Assembly (NCBI GenBank): GCA_046328715.1
Contig: JAXLWB010000006.1
Coordinates: 224,260 to 288,259, forward strand
DNA: 64,000 nucleotides
Source of the DNA: JAXLWB01 sp046328715
GTDB taxonomy: Bacteria; Chloroflexota; Anaerolineae; Caldilineales; Caldilineaceae
Direction: 5' to 3'
The stretch's first letter is position 1; each line of letters opens with the position of its first letter. The position numbers and the translations under genes are program-made. Below are positions 51,955 to 61,240 of this stretch, one piece after another. Under the pieces are notes generated by a model. That model saw nothing but the letters and a program-made list of their open reading frames with translations. It searched no databases and was not told the origin of the DNA.

Positions 51955-54096
51955 ATGAAAATCCGTACATTATCGGTTTATTCGAAACTCACAAATCAAG
52001 TGCCACCTGAGTTACAGGCGAAATTACCAGCGGGATGGCAACTATCACAGCATCAAGTGGATACATATCTGGCTCTTACGGCAACAGACGGGCCTGACGT
52101 GATCTTCAACACCGCAATGACCGGAGACGGGAAGAGCCTAGCGGGACAGCTCCCGGCATTGGTAAAGGGTTGGGAACATTCAATTTTTGCGACATACCCA
52201 ACGAATGAGCTAATCCACGACCAGGAACGCCAAGTGCAGTCTACCTGGGCGCAATGGAATCAGCCCATATCACCACGATTGCTAGATAGTAATCAATTGG
52301 ACCGGGTATTTGAGATGGGCGATTACATGCAACGAGGCGAAGCGCTGCAAAGTGTGCTGCAAAATACTGAACTATTGCTAACCAATCCCGACATCTTCCA
52401 TTACATCATGCAATTCTTTTACCGGCGCAAGGGGAAAACAGGTGATGCGCCGGACAAGATCATCGGCGAGCTTGTTCGCCAACAACAATTCACATTTGAC
52501 GAGTTTCATATCTTTGAAACACCTCAAATCGTGAGCGTCCTCAACGCGATGTTGCTAATTCATGCCATGCAAGGGCATTGGAAATCGCGCTTCTTATTTC
52601 AATCTGCTACGCCAAAACCGCTGATGGAGACCTACTTATCACGCTCAGGCTTACGTCATATCATTATTACGGGTGAATATCTGCACACTCGGCATACTCC
52701 TGATCCAAACTGCTGGCGTCAAATATTGCAAGGCAGCGACATCCACTTTAGTGCACAGAGTATTGATGAATGGATAACCGAACATCTTGAAGATACACTT
52801 CTCTCCTTTTTCCAGAAAAATCATCCTGGAGCAAAAGGAGCGGTGATCGTAAACAGTGTCGCCCAGGCAAAACGGCTCTATCTACGCTTAAAAGATGTAC
52901 TAGAACCCTATGGAATAACGGTCGGTGAAAATACCGGTCTAACTAGCCGGACACAACGCACGGCATCGTATGACTGTGATCTTCTGATCGGCACCAGCAC
53001 AGTGGATATTGGAGTGGATTTTCAGATCAATTTCTTACTCTTTGAGAGTCGAGACGCTGGCTCCTTCTTACAACGTTTAGGACGCATGGGGCGACACAAA
53101 GGATATATACGGGACGGCCGCTATATTTCTTTTGATGATCACTTTGAAGCTCACGCGTTGCTACCCCGTTGGACACTTGAGCGACTCTTTCAAGGCGATA
53201 GCAGCACGCCGTCACTTTTGCAGGAAGGCATGGAAACAGATCGGCAAACCCTCATCAATGCGATCAACGAAGCCTTTCCACAGGTGGCCGATTTTGCACG
53301 GTACGTCCAACGGTGGGGTGGACTGCAATCGGCACAAGTGCTTCGAGAATTGCGCAATCCGCTGATCAGAGGCACATATGATGCGCTCAGTAAAAAATTG
53401 ATGAAGCAATACAATGATACATTCCAGATCAACGTCGGATACTTTGCTAGAAGGGCAAAGGAACTAGAGGACGACAAACAACAGCGTGTCTTGTTAGACG
53501 AAGCGATTGCCTTTCGTGGCGGCAGCTATTTTACGTGCGGAATTCTGGATGACCAAGAGACGGGTGTCGATCAGGTGAAGCACTATAACTTGCTGTCGCT
53601 CATTGCCAACGCAGAGCTAGACCCGTTGAACGCAAGCGACTTCTGGACAACCGTTGATAAGGTTGGCATGGAGCGTAAAGCCATCGAGCGGCACAAACCC
53701 GTTGCCTACTTTCGTTTACGAGGATTTCGAGAAGAGCGAACTCGCTATTGGGTGATGATCAACGATGATTTAGCGGGCTGGGGTGCTGATCGCTTTGGCG
53801 TTGCCCATGCTATGCAAGGATTCACAATTGAGAGTGAGTTTGCCCATGAAATCCCAGGACTCAATGACATCAACCGGGCACTGGAAGGGGTGCGCCTACC
53901 TGCCCTGATTTGTGCAGGAAATGGACCGTTCGATCTCAAACGCAAGTTACGTCTCCCGCTGTTGTTCCCGCTCTATGAACTTCGCAGTCGTGATGGGGTG
54001 AGCGGTTCGGTTGCCTTTGGGCGGGAAGCGTTGTTGTTAGAGGTTGCGATGCAGTATCGCGGCATTCAATGTGGCGGTGGTGCAATATTTTTGTAA
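51955..54096 (+). CDS. cas3: CRISPR-associated helicase Cas3', type I-D
   Basis: 713 residues from ATG 51955 (MKIRTLSVYSKL); the upstream ATG at 51901 adds an implausible extension. SF2 helicase motifs appear in order: Walker A in TAMTGDGKSLAGQ, DEFH in TFDEFHIFET, SATP in LFQSATPKP, motif V in GTSTVDIGVDF and motif VI in QRLGRMGRH. No HD nuclease domain is present, as expected in type I-D, where the HD domain sits on Cas10d. The protein unwinds target DNA after recruitment by the type I-D effector. It is the first cas gene; an unrelated AT-rich gene follows before cas10d. Confidence 0.93.
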   Translation: MKIRTLSVYSKLTNQVPPELQAKLPAGWQLSQHQVDTYLALTATDGPDVIFNTAMTGDGKSLAGQLPALVKGWEHSIFATYPTNELIHDQERQVQSTWAQWNQPISPRLLDSNQLDRVFEMGDYMQRGEALQSVLQNTELLLTNPDIFHYIMQFFYRRKGKTGDAPDKIIGELVRQQQFTFDEFHIFETPQIVSVLNAMLLIHAMQGHWKSRFLFQSATPKPLMETYLSRSGLRHIIITGEYLHTRHTPDPNCWRQILQGSDIHFSAQSIDEWITEHLEDTLLSFFQKNHPGAKGAVIVNSVAQAKRLYLRLKDVLEPYGITVGENTGLTSRTQRTASYDCDLLIGTSTVDIGVDFQINFLLFESRDAGSFLQRLGRMGRHKGYIRDGRYISFDDHFEAHALLPRWTLERLFQGDSSTPSLLQEGMETDRQTLINAINEAFPQVADFARYVQRWGGLQSAQVLRELRNPLIRGTYDALSKKLMKQYNDTFQINVGYFARRAKELEDDKQQRVLLDEAIAFRGGSYFTCGILDDQETGVDQVKHYNLLSLIANAELDPLNASDFWTTVDKVGMERKAIERHKPVAYFRLRGFREERTRYWVMINDDLAGWGADRFGVAHAMQGFTIESEFAHEIPGLNDINRALEGVRLPALICAGNGPFDLKRKLRLPLLFPLYELRSRDGVSGSVAFGREALLLEVAMQYRGIQCGGGAIFL

Positions 54097-54103
54097 CAGG
54101 TTA

Positions 54104-54196
54104 AAAAGATCCCACGAGTGGGTTTTCTCATTACATCGCTTGCACTCTGAATAGTATTTCAATCCCTTAGTTGGGTTTAATCACAAGCAAGCGACA
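54104..54196 (+). ncRNA. CRISPR-repeat-like hairpin pair upstream of orf112 (candidate structured RNA)
   Basis: Two segments share ATCCC-N5-TGGGTTT: 54109 (with CCCACGAGTGGG) and 54162 (TTTCAATCCCTTAGTTGGGT). The second resembles common CRISPR repeats that begin GTTTCAATCCC. An 8-bp stem, TCGCTTGC (54136-54143) with GCAAGCGA (54187-54194), encloses the second. The true array repeat is outside the window, so identity cannot be tested here. Confidence 0.4.
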
Positions 54197-54244
54197 CGTA
54201 AATGATATCAAAAAGGAGAAAGGGCGGCAAGTTTCAAAAAAGGC

Positions 54245-54280
54245 TTGACAGCGCGAATACTTCTTGCTATACTCGCTGCA
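54245..54280 (+). promoter_or_regulatory. Consensus sigma70 promoter, leaderless start
   Basis: TTGACA (54245-54250), exactly 17 bases, then TATACT (54268-54273). A start seven bases later falls on the A of ATG 54280. It is the clearest promoter in the window and lies within the cas operon. Confidence 0.75.
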
Positions 54281-54618
54281 TGGCAAAAGAAAAATCGTTA
54301 CTATACAGAGAGCATATATCAAATCAAACTGTTAGTGATTTGATATCGGCCTGGACACAACAGCTAGCGACATATCATCAAGATACAATCCTAGTTAAGT
54401 ATCTACATTCTAGCATGGAATCTGAACTTTCACTAAAGGGCGAAATTCTATGGAATGAATATGAAGCTCTTCTTAAGATTCACCAGCTCATTACCAAGAA
54501 ATTACTTCAATGTGATTCATTAACAGAGTATGACTTTCTCGACGAACTAAGAATCAGCTTAGACATTCGACTTACTGCCATAAGTAGCGAGTTCGATCTT
54601 GTCAACAATGAAGATTAG
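54280..54618 (+). CDS. Unknown low-GC gene between cas3' and cas10d (orf112)
   Basis: 112 residues starting MAKEKSLLYREHISNQ. There is no ribosome site, but the ATG coincides with the predicted transcription start. GC is about 37% in 54301-54420, against about 55% in nearby cas10d, which suggests foreign origin. The protein is probably all alpha-helical (VSDLISAWTQQLATYHQD, ILWNEYEALLKIHQLITKKL, LDELRISLDIRLTAISSEF), with no membrane segment, no signal peptide and no known motif. It is not a cas gene I recognise. Possibilities are an anti-CRISPR, a regulator, a toxin guarded by a CRISPR RNA, or an unrelated passenger. Sequence does not decide among them. Confidence 0.7.
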   Translation: MAKEKSLLYREHISNQTVSDLISAWTQQLATYHQDTILVKYLHSSMESELSLKGEILWNEYEALLKIHQLITKKLLQCDSLTEYDFLDELRISLDIRLTAISSEFDLVNNED

Positions 54619-54641
54619 TAAGTAACAAGGGGTTTATTCAA

Positions 54642-57600
54642 ATGATTCCAATTAGTGCAACACAGGATGCTGAACTATCTGAAATCGATGAGATCGATGC
54701 GACCATCGGCGATGTAGAAGAAGAACCACATGATCCGATAGCACCCATTACGCTAGCGGCGGAGCCGCTGTTTAGCAGCCTGTTGCGCAGCGCAGTCGAT
54801 CGCTTGTGGCCAGGTGACGCAGTTATGCATGATTTCGTCACGCTGATAGCCCCAAAACTGTCCAATGAGTTAGGGGAGCAACCCGCCAAGGGTGGCGATT
54901 TTTTCCTTATGAAGCTGGCAGAGGCAGGCGAGGGTAATGATAATGAACGCGTCTTTGACTATCAAGACGATCAATCAATGCGCGCTCACTTGATCAATGG
55001 TTTGTTTCCAGTCTTACATGTTGCCAAAACACTGAAAAACTGGGGCGCGCCACAAATGCGCAGCTACGATGATAGGGTGCGTCGCCTCTTTATTGCTGGT
55101 TATATACTCCATGACTGGTTAAAACTAGATGGTGTTGATGAGGAACTGGCGCGTCATGGGCTGCAACATGATCGTGTCAATGCTGTACTGCATTTGCCAA
55201 TCGTCGAAACAATTTTTCACCAGTGGTGTCAACGATTGGGGTTAGATCAATTCCTGGCAGCGCTGGGCGATCTAGAAGAATTGTTGCAAGACCTTATTTA
55301 CATCGCCTGTAATACACAGATCAAGTGGGGGACGCTGCGCAATCTGGCAGCACTACCCAAACTACGAACCCATCCTCGACAACTGGCGCTTGCCGAAAAT
55401 CTTAGCCGATTAGCAGATTACCTGGCTTATTTAGGACGTAATTCGCGCCAGGTCGTTGCACACCTGGGTATTCATCGCCAAATCAGCATGTTGAGTGATC
55501 AAAGCGCCGAGCTTTTCTATCATCATATCGCCGAAGTACGCGGTGTACTCACCAACCTGATTCAAAACGCAGCACTGGCTGAACTACAAAGCAACGATTG
55601 CGTTCCGTTGCTTTTTGCGCCGACTGGAGTCGTCTATCTAACTCGCAAAACCACAACGCCAACCCTTGACTTAGCACAGTTAGCGGACGCCGTTGTCGCC
55701 GAAGTCAAGAAAGTGGCAGGACAGCGTTTGCAATTGAGCCTGACGGGCTTTGGACGTGACGGCAAAGGCATCAAACATGCCGATTATTATGACCTCTTCT
55801 TTGACAAGCTGGAGATGCTGGTGATTGCCTTGAATGCCAGTTCAAAGTTGATCCACGAAGGCAAAAAGCCTTCGGCGGGGAAACGCTTTGACAAGATGGC
55901 AAAGGGTCAATGGCTAGACCCCGATGTTGATCTGGCATTGCCGGATGATGTGCGGGTGGATCAGATGGCGGAATGGTGCTATATCGCAGAGCGAATTGCT
56001 CGTGATCTGCCGGGCGGCAAAGGTGCAGCAAGAATTTTGATTGAGGCAATGGGGCTAGAGGAACTTTATGCCACATTTTTAGAGGTGCCACGCGATGCGC
56101 GAGCAGGTGGCGTTGGCTACCATTGGTATTTTGCGGCGGGCAACTTTCTAAAACGAAATCCTGGCCGCGATCCTGAACAGTGGCAGGAAGAGATGCGAGG
56201 GTTGGCACGGCAACTGATTGCTTTTCTAACAGAAGAGAAGAATAAGAGTGAACAGGCCACTGCGTCTATCGATGATGGCTTTGCCGACCTGCGTCAATAT
56301 GTGCAGCAAGTTGTCACGATCGGGGCTGCAAAGAGCGAGGCAACTGCTACGCTAACTCGCCAGTCACTCTTTGGTTTGGAGCTAGAACGATATAGCACTG
56401 CCAAAAAGCGCGGCCCCAATGCAATGTGTTCGCTTTGTTCATCCCCGTATACCGTCGACAAACAACAGGAGTCGGCAATTCTCTTTGCGCCGCAAGTGTA
56501 CAGCAACAAGTTGACCTTGCATGGCTCAACTGCCATTCGTAACATCTGCTCAGTCTGTGGATTAGAGACCATGCTGCGCCAACTGTTGATGAATCGCACC
56601 AATTCAACGGGTGGGCGTTTCGAAGGGCGCAATCTTCGCTATCTTTACTTTTATCCCACCTATTTCTTTACCCCAGAAACGTTGGCAATGTTTCAGTCTG
56701 CCTACATTCGGCTGCGGCGAGTCAGTTTTACAGAGTTACGCAAGCAGTTGGTGGACGAAAGCGGCGAAGTACCCGCTGTCCAGTTTGACGCAAAAACCTG
56801 GCAACGGCTGGAACCAGTGATGCTAACGCCAAGGCAAGAGGTAAATCCGGAAGAAGATCGTTATCTGCGTCTACATTTTGCAGACAACATGCCGATCACC
56901 TTCTTTTTCATGGGTGTACCGCCACCAGGACGTGACAGCAAAGATGCTGAAGCCTGGGTGCATCCTGCATTTCTGGCACTGTTGCTGCCACTTTGTGTGG
57001 ACGTTAAGGTAATTGCCAGTGAGTCAACCATGCCTCTGATGAACGAAGCAAATGAGTTACATGAAACAGTATTCCTGGATGGCGCACACGCTGCCATTGG
57101 CTATATTACAGGTCAGGAGCGAATCAATGTGGATCACGTATTAAGTACGCTGAATCGGTTGGCAACGGCCTATTTGATCCATATGGATGGCAATAGCAGC
57201 ACAGGAGCAGGCGGTTATGATTACCGTTGGCAGGATTTGCCAGCATTGGCACGTAGCTTGAATGAATCGTCGCTTTTTGCGTTTCATTATCTTAAGAAAT
57301 GGCAACGCAAAGCAGGGGCCGATGGCATTCCAGAAGCGAAAGCGGCTTTGTATCTTCAACTTTATCATATTTTAGACCCGAAAGGAGATGACATGACAAG
57401 AGCAGAAGCATTAACAACCAAGTATCGGCAATTTTATCGCACGCGCAGTTTTAAGACTCACGCTGTGGTGCGACCCTTGAGCATTGCTGCCGAAGCGTTA
57501 TTAAATGCCGATAAGAATTTCTGGAACGAACCCGAGGCACTGGTTCAAGTGGTGCATGGTCGTCTTTATACCCGTATTCGCCAGTTGTTTCGCGAAAAGC

Positions 57601-57857
57601 TGGCATATCCACCGCAAGGAAGTTCAGTTGAAGAACAAGATGCGGCAATGGCAGACTTTGCTTGTTACTTTGTCGAAGAAGTATATGGCAAGGCGTTCCG
57701 TCATGATTTGGCAGCATTGAGTGGCAAGCAACTGAACCTGATCAAGAACGCTTGCGAAGTTCTGTACCGAGTGGCTGAATCTCAATATTGGCGAGAACGA
57801 AAAGCCGCCGGTGTTATCGAAGATGAGGAGCCAATCGACGATGTGTTGGATGACTAA
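54642..57857 (+). CDS. cas10d: Cas10d (Csc3), type I-D large subunit with HD nuclease
   Basis: 1,071 residues. The HD domain is N-terminal, with the His-Asp pair in AGYILHDWLKLDG near residue 157. A zinc ribbon follows in the middle: CSLCSSP near 596 and CSVCGLE near 637. The remaining palm-like and helical C-terminal parts fit Cas10d length and layout. In type I-D this protein is the large subunit of the effector and also cuts the target DNA through its HD domain, while Cas3' supplies the helicase. The start at 54642 is 23 bp after orf112. Csc2 follows after 138 bp. Confidence 0.93.
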   Translation: MIPISATQDAELSEIDEIDATIGDVEEEPHDPIAPITLAAEPLFSSLLRSAVDRLWPGDAVMHDFVTLIAPKLSNELGEQPAKGGDFFLMKLAEAGEGNDNERVFDYQDDQSMRAHLINGLFPVLHVAKTLKNWGAPQMRSYDDRVRRLFIAGYILHDWLKLDGVDEELARHGLQHDRVNAVLHLPIVETIFHQWCQRLGLDQFLAALGDLEELLQDLIYIACNTQIKWGTLRNLAALPKLRTHPRQLALAENLSRLADYLAYLGRNSRQVVAHLGIHRQISMLSDQSAELFYHHIAEVRGVLTNLIQNAALAELQSNDCVPLLFAPTGVVYLTRKTTTPTLDLAQLADAVVAEVKKVAGQRLQLSLTGFGRDGKGIKHADYYDLFFDKLEMLVIALNASSKLIHEGKKPSAGKRFDKMAKGQWLDPDVDLALPDDVRVDQMAEWCYIAERIARDLPGGKGAARILIEAMGLEELYATFLEVPRDARAGGVGYHWYFAAGNFLKRNPGRDPEQWQEEMRGLARQLIAFLTEEKNKSEQATASIDDGFADLRQYVQQVVTIGAAKSEATATLTRQSLFGLELERYSTAKKRGPNAMCSLCSSPYTVDKQQESAILFAPQVYSNKLTLHGSTAIRNICSVCGLETMLRQLLMNRTNSTGGRFEGRNLRYLYFYPTYFFTPETLAMFQSAYIRLRRVSFTELRKQLVDESGEVPAVQFDAKTWQRLEPVMLTPRQEVNPEEDRYLRLHFADNMPITFFFMGVPPPGRDSKDAEAWVHPAFLALLLPLCVDVKVIASESTMPLMNEANELHETVFLDGAHAAIGYITGQERINVDHVLSTLNRLATAYLIHMDGNSSTGAGGYDYRWQDLPALARSLNESSLFAFHYLKKWQRKAGADGIPEAKAALYLQLYHILDPKGDDMTRAEALTTKYRQFYRTRSFKTHAVVRPLSIAAEALLNADKNFWNEPEALVQVVHGRLYTRIRQLFREKLAYPPQGSSVEEQDAAMADFACYFVEEVYGKAFRHDLAALSGKQLNLIKNACEVLYRVAESQYWRERKAAGVIEDEEPIDDVLDD

Positions 57858-57995
57858 TCTCAGATACGGCAAACAACGATTGAGTCCAAAGTGCCGACAG
57901 AAATGTCAGGTTCGCAGGGATGCTCAATCATTTTTATCATAATCAACGATTTCAACTTGATAAATACTTTCTCAAACCACTAGGAGAACCTCTAA

Positions 57996-59018
57996 ATGTC
58001 TACTTTGAACGAAAGCTGGTTTCCCGCGCAAGTACCACCCAAACCATCGGGCCACTATGCCCACATCATTATGTTGCGAGTCACCGAAAGCTATCCGCTC
58101 TTCCAAACCGATGGCGAGCTAAATACAGCACGTGTCAAGGCAGGTTTGACAAACTCTGATGTCATCACTCGGTTGACCATGTTCAAACGCAAGCAAACTA
58201 CGCCAGAACGCTTGGTTGGACGCGAACTGTTACGGCGTTATGGCTTTATCAGTCCCGAGTCGGTCGATGGCGGCGAGAAGCGTGGTGAAGATGCTGCGGG
58301 TCTACCTTTCGATGAATACAATGTGAAGTTTTGCCAATGGACACCCGATGCAATTGCCTATGGCTATGCCATTGGTGACAGTGGCTCAGAACGTAGTAAA
58401 GTTTTGAGCGATACATGCTACTCTGTGACACCCTACGACGACAGCCATGAAGCTTTTACGCTTAATGCACCCTATGAAAGTGGCAGCATGAGCCAGCGTG
58501 GGCAGGTTGCCAGCCGCATTAACGAGCAGGATCATGTAATTCCACAAACCATCTTCCCGGCTGTGCTCACACTGCGTGATCTGACTTTGCCACTCTTTCG
58601 CTATGTCTTGAATAATGTTCTGCGTACAAAGCGCTATGGCGCACAGACAACGCGCACGGGGCGTATTGAAAACCAGATCGTTGCCATTGCACTCACAGAC
58701 GGTGAAATCTTTAGCAATCTCAAGTTTACCCAGAGCTTGTATGACGCGCTGAAAAATGACAATGCAATTACTCCGCCGGATCCCATTGACCCGACCAAGG
58801 CGATGGCACTTACAAATGACCTTATAGCGCCCCTGATCAAGAGCGATGGTGTTGCCGTGAATCAATTACTGGTGGGCGACGCCCTTAAAGGCGTGATCCA
58901 GGCACTGATGAACGAAACGACGCAGGAGGCAGGCACAAAGGGATTACTACAGGCAGCTTTCAACTCCAGCCAAGCCTATCACGACGCATGGTTGGCAAAA
59001 GCAAAAGCCAAGAAGTAG
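57996..59018 (+). CDS. csc2: Csc2 (Cas7d), type I-D backbone subunit
   Basis: 340 residues; ATG 57996 is preceded by CTAGGAGAACCTCTAA. Segments such as GHYAHIIMLRVTESYPLFQTDGELN, VGRELLRRYGFISPES and RYGAQTTRTGRIENQIVAI match the Csc2/Cas7d family, an RRM-fold protein that coats the crRNA along the effector backbone. Length is typical. It lies 9 bp before csc1, so the two are co-translated. Confidence 0.92.
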   Translation: MSTLNESWFPAQVPPKPSGHYAHIIMLRVTESYPLFQTDGELNTARVKAGLTNSDVITRLTMFKRKQTTPERLVGRELLRRYGFISPESVDGGEKRGEDAAGLPFDEYNVKFCQWTPDAIAYGYAIGDSGSERSKVLSDTCYSVTPYDDSHEAFTLNAPYESGSMSQRGQVASRINEQDHVIPQTIFPAVLTLRDLTLPLFRYVLNNVLRTKRYGAQTTRTGRIENQIVAIALTDGEIFSNLKFTQSLYDALKNDNAITPPDPIDPTKAMALTNDLIAPLIKSDGVAVNQLLVGDALKGVIQALMNETTQEAGTKGLLQAAFNSSQAYHDAWLAKAKAKK

Positions 59019-59027
59019 GGAGGAGCG

Positions 59028-59693
59028 ATGCATATCACAACCTGTCAGCTCACATTGCATGAAAATCTTTTTTATGCAACGCGTGAAATCGGACGGCTCT
59101 ATGAAACGGGACGTTATTTGCACAACTACGGCTTGACCTATGCGCTTGAGTTTGCAATTGCACCTTACTTTAATAACAATGCATTGCCACGTTATGCCGA
59201 AGAGCTGGGCGCACTTAACTTGGATACCATCTATGTTACGCCAGCTAGACCACTGGCTGTGGAATTTGAGTTAAACACCTTCAAATATGCGGACAATCGC
59301 TATCGGGTAAAAATGGAGCTTGGCAGTCGCAACACGCCTAGCTTTGGTCGGGCAAAAGAGTTGGCAACCGGTAGCACATTTCAGTTTGCAATATTGAGTA
59401 CAAAGCCACTAGTAAGGCTTCCAGGATGGATTCGTTTGGGTAAGTGGATGAGCAAGGCGGAACTGACCTCTAAAGGAACGGAGTGTGCAGAGCAAAAGCA
59501 TGGCTACTTCACGAGTGATTTCCCACTAAATCCACTTGACCTGCCAAGTGATACACGACTACTAACCTATGATCTGATATCAATGCCACCGGTCAGTCTG
59601 GTCGATCAGGCACGGTTACACGGTGCATATTACTTATTTGGTGACAAAAGATGTATACCAGCCGGTCTTGCCTATCGTTTTTCACTGGCTTAA
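59028..59693 (+). CDS. csc1: Csc1 (Cas5d), type I-D effector subunit
   Basis: 221 residues from ATG 59028, with GGAGGAGCG just upstream. The opening TCQLTLHENLFYATREIGRLYETGRYLHNYGLTYAL (in pieces) and the C-terminal YYLFGDKRCIPAGLAYRFS are typical of Csc1, the Cas5 homologue of type I-D, which binds the 5' handle of crRNA. It is followed by REP-like sequence and then cas6. Confidence 0.92.
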   Translation: MHITTCQLTLHENLFYATREIGRLYETGRYLHNYGLTYALEFAIAPYFNNNALPRYAEELGALNLDTIYVTPARPLAVEFELNTFKYADNRYRVKMELGSRNTPSFGRAKELATGSTFQFAILSTKPLVRLPGWIRLGKWMSKAELTSKGTECAEQKHGYFTSDFPLNPLDLPSDTRLLTYDLISMPPVSLVDQARLHGAYYLFGDKRCIPAGLAYRFSLA

Positions 59694-59707
59694 CCAATCA
59701 AAATGAT

Positions 59708-59792
59708 GGTCAAAACCGTTTGTTAACAACGAAACGGAATGAAGAAGGGTTCAAACCCTCCTCTAACAACGAGAAGTGCCCTCAGGCACTAG
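59708..59792. repeat. Partial REP-like element between csc1 and cas6
   Basis: GAAGGGTTCAAACCCTCCTC (hairpin) then CTAACAACGAGAAGTGCC and hairpin GTGCCCTCAGGCAC. It matches the left half of the elements around the transposase and lies just before the cas6 start at 59815. Confidence 0.75.
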
Positions 59793-59814
59793 ACTCACAA
59801 CCAAGGACTACCCT

Positions 59815-60672
59815 ATGACCCACTCCCTCCACGCCCTCGTCATCCAAGTTGCTGCATTGGAGGCGGGGGTGTTGCCACAATCGATTGGCGAGATGGCCCA
59901 TGCGGCCTTTTATGCGGCAGTCGAGAGTGTTGATCCGCAGCTTTCGGCGCAGATGCACAGTGCGCAGGATCGCAGCGCCTTTAGCCTTTCGCCGCTCTAT
60001 GGCTTCTGGCAGGGCAAACAGGATCGGCGCGTTCACGTGAGCCAGGGGCAGGAAGGTTGGCTGCGCTTGGGTGTGCTGGATAACCAACTCTTCAATGTCT
60101 TTATGCAACATCTGCTCAATAGCCCCTTGCCTACGATCCGCCTGGGGGCGATTCCCTTTCTGATCACCCATGTCTATGGCGCACCCGGCAGTCACCCCTG
60201 GGTGGACTATACCACGGTGGAGGAGTTACAAGCCATGAACGAGACGCCCCAGCGCTGGCTGCTCAACTTTGAGAGTCCGACTGCCATCCGTTGGGGCGAG
60301 GCAGACAATGGCACGCGGCGTGTGTTGCTCTTTCCGCACCCGCGCATGGCGATTGCCGGTCTGCGCACCCGCTGGGATCGCATGACTGGCGAGCAGTGGG
60401 GGCGTGACTTTGAGGAGTGGGTGGAGCGCAACATCATCGTCAGTTGGGTCAAGAGTTGGCAGACCGAGAGCTTCACCTTTCAGCGTCAATCCTATGTGGG
60501 CGGTCTGGGCGTAGTCGAATATCATCTGCTCGACCCAGGCAATCATGTCAACGCTGTCCACTTTCACCGCCTACTCAAATTGGCGTTCTATGCTGGCATT
60601 GGCTACAAAACCACACATGGCTTGGGGCAGGTACGGTTGTTAAGTCACGAGTCAGGAATCACAAGTCATTAG
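59815..60672 (+). CDS. cas6: Cas6 crRNA-processing endoribonuclease
   Basis: 285 residues starting MTHSLHALVIQVAALE; the frame upstream is made by the REP-like repeat. The C-terminal glycine-rich loop GYKTTHGLGQVR is the hallmark of Cas6, and the two-RRM layout fits the rest (AGLRTRWDRMTGEQWGRD, SYVGGLGVVEYHLL). Cas6 cuts CRISPR transcripts inside the repeat to give crRNAs. A catalytic His is probable near the N terminus but cannot be assigned with certainty. TGACT-type heptamers follow the gene. Confidence 0.9.
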   Translation: MTHSLHALVIQVAALEAGVLPQSIGEMAHAAFYAAVESVDPQLSAQMHSAQDRSAFSLSPLYGFWQGKQDRRVHVSQGQEGWLRLGVLDNQLFNVFMQHLLNSPLPTIRLGAIPFLITHVYGAPGSHPWVDYTTVEELQAMNETPQRWLLNFESPTAIRWGEADNGTRRVLLFPHPRMAIAGLRTRWDRMTGEQWGRDFEEWVERNIIVSWVKSWQTESFTFQRQSYVGGLGVVEYHLLDPGNHVNAVHFHRLLKLAFYAGIGYKTTHGLGQVRLLSHESGITSH

Positions 60673-60745
60673 TCATTAGTCATCAGTCATTAGTCATTAG
60701 TCGATCCTCTGACGGGTGACTTGTGACTCATGACGAATGACTTCA
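60653..60745. repeat. AGTCATT/TGACT heptamer repeats, left of four-helix-bundle gene
   Basis: AGTCATTAGTCAT is repeated through 60667-60703, followed by GTGACTTGTGACTCATGACG in the opposite sense. The inverted form TGACTAATGACTAATGA occurs at 61246-61262, so repeats flank the gene at 60757-61182. Similar strings surround cas2 (63217-63300 and 63620-63690). Confidence 0.75.
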
Positions 60746-60756
60746 AGGAACCGTCT

Positions 60757-61182
60757 ATGTCAACTTTTAGTCGATTTGAAGAGATCAAGGCATGGCAATT
60801 GGCACGACGATTGACGAAGGAAGTGTATGAGCTTACCAAACGGGATGGTTTCCGCCAGGATGGGGAACTGCGCGGCCAGATACGAGCAGCCTCGGGTTCA
60901 GTCATGCATAACATTGCGGAGGGCTTTGACTCAGGCTCGGATGCAGAGTTTGTACGCTTTCTGGGCATCGCCCGTCGTTCCACAGCCGAGGTACGCTCTG
61001 AACTTTATGTTGCCATCGATCAAGGCTATATTAGTCCGACCGAGTTCAACACTCTTACCGATCTCGCCCTTCAATGTCGCAATGCCCTCAACGGACTGAT
61101 TGATTACCTTAAACGGGATGCAAACTCGAAAATCCAAACGCCAAAATCTAAACTCGACCTTAGAAACCTTCGAGATTCCTGA
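60757..61182 (+). CDS. Four-helix-bundle protein (S23/TIGR02436-like)
   Basis: 141 residues starting MSTFSRFEEIKAWQLAR. The motifs FEEIKAWQLARRLTKEVYE, LRGQIRAASGSVMHNIAEG and SELYVAIDQGYISP are diagnostic of the four-helix-bundle family first seen in 23S rRNA intervening sequences and related to the Avd protein of diversity-generating retroelements. No reverse transcriptase or variable repeat is nearby. The last 20 residues are read from AT-rich repeat-like sequence. It is not a cas gene, and its position between cas6 and cas4, flanked by inverted heptamer repeats, points to insertion of a small cassette. Function unknown; nucleic-acid binding is likely. Confidence 0.85.
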   Translation: MSTFSRFEEIKAWQLARRLTKEVYELTKRDGFRQDGELRGQIRAASGSVMHNIAEGFDSGSDAEFVRFLGIARRSTAEVRSELYVAIDQGYISPTEFNTLTDLALQCRNALNGLIDYLKRDANSKIQTPKSKLDLRNLRDS

Positions 61183-61190
61183 CCAAGCTA

Positions 61191-61240
61191 GAGGGTTTAA
61201 ACCCTCCCCTAACACTGAAAAGTACCCTCAGGCACTAGAC
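61191..61240. repeat. Partial REP-like element upstream of cas4
   Basis: GAGGGTTTAAACCCTC hairpin (61191-61206), then CCTAACACTGAAAAGTACCC and AGGCACTAGAC. The hairpin arms differ from other copies, with both sides changed together. Confidence 0.7.

Noticed and set aside
60757..61182. Avd of a diversity-generating retroelement
   Set aside because: The four-helix-bundle family is related to Avd, but no reverse transcriptase, template repeat or variable repeat is visible nearby.
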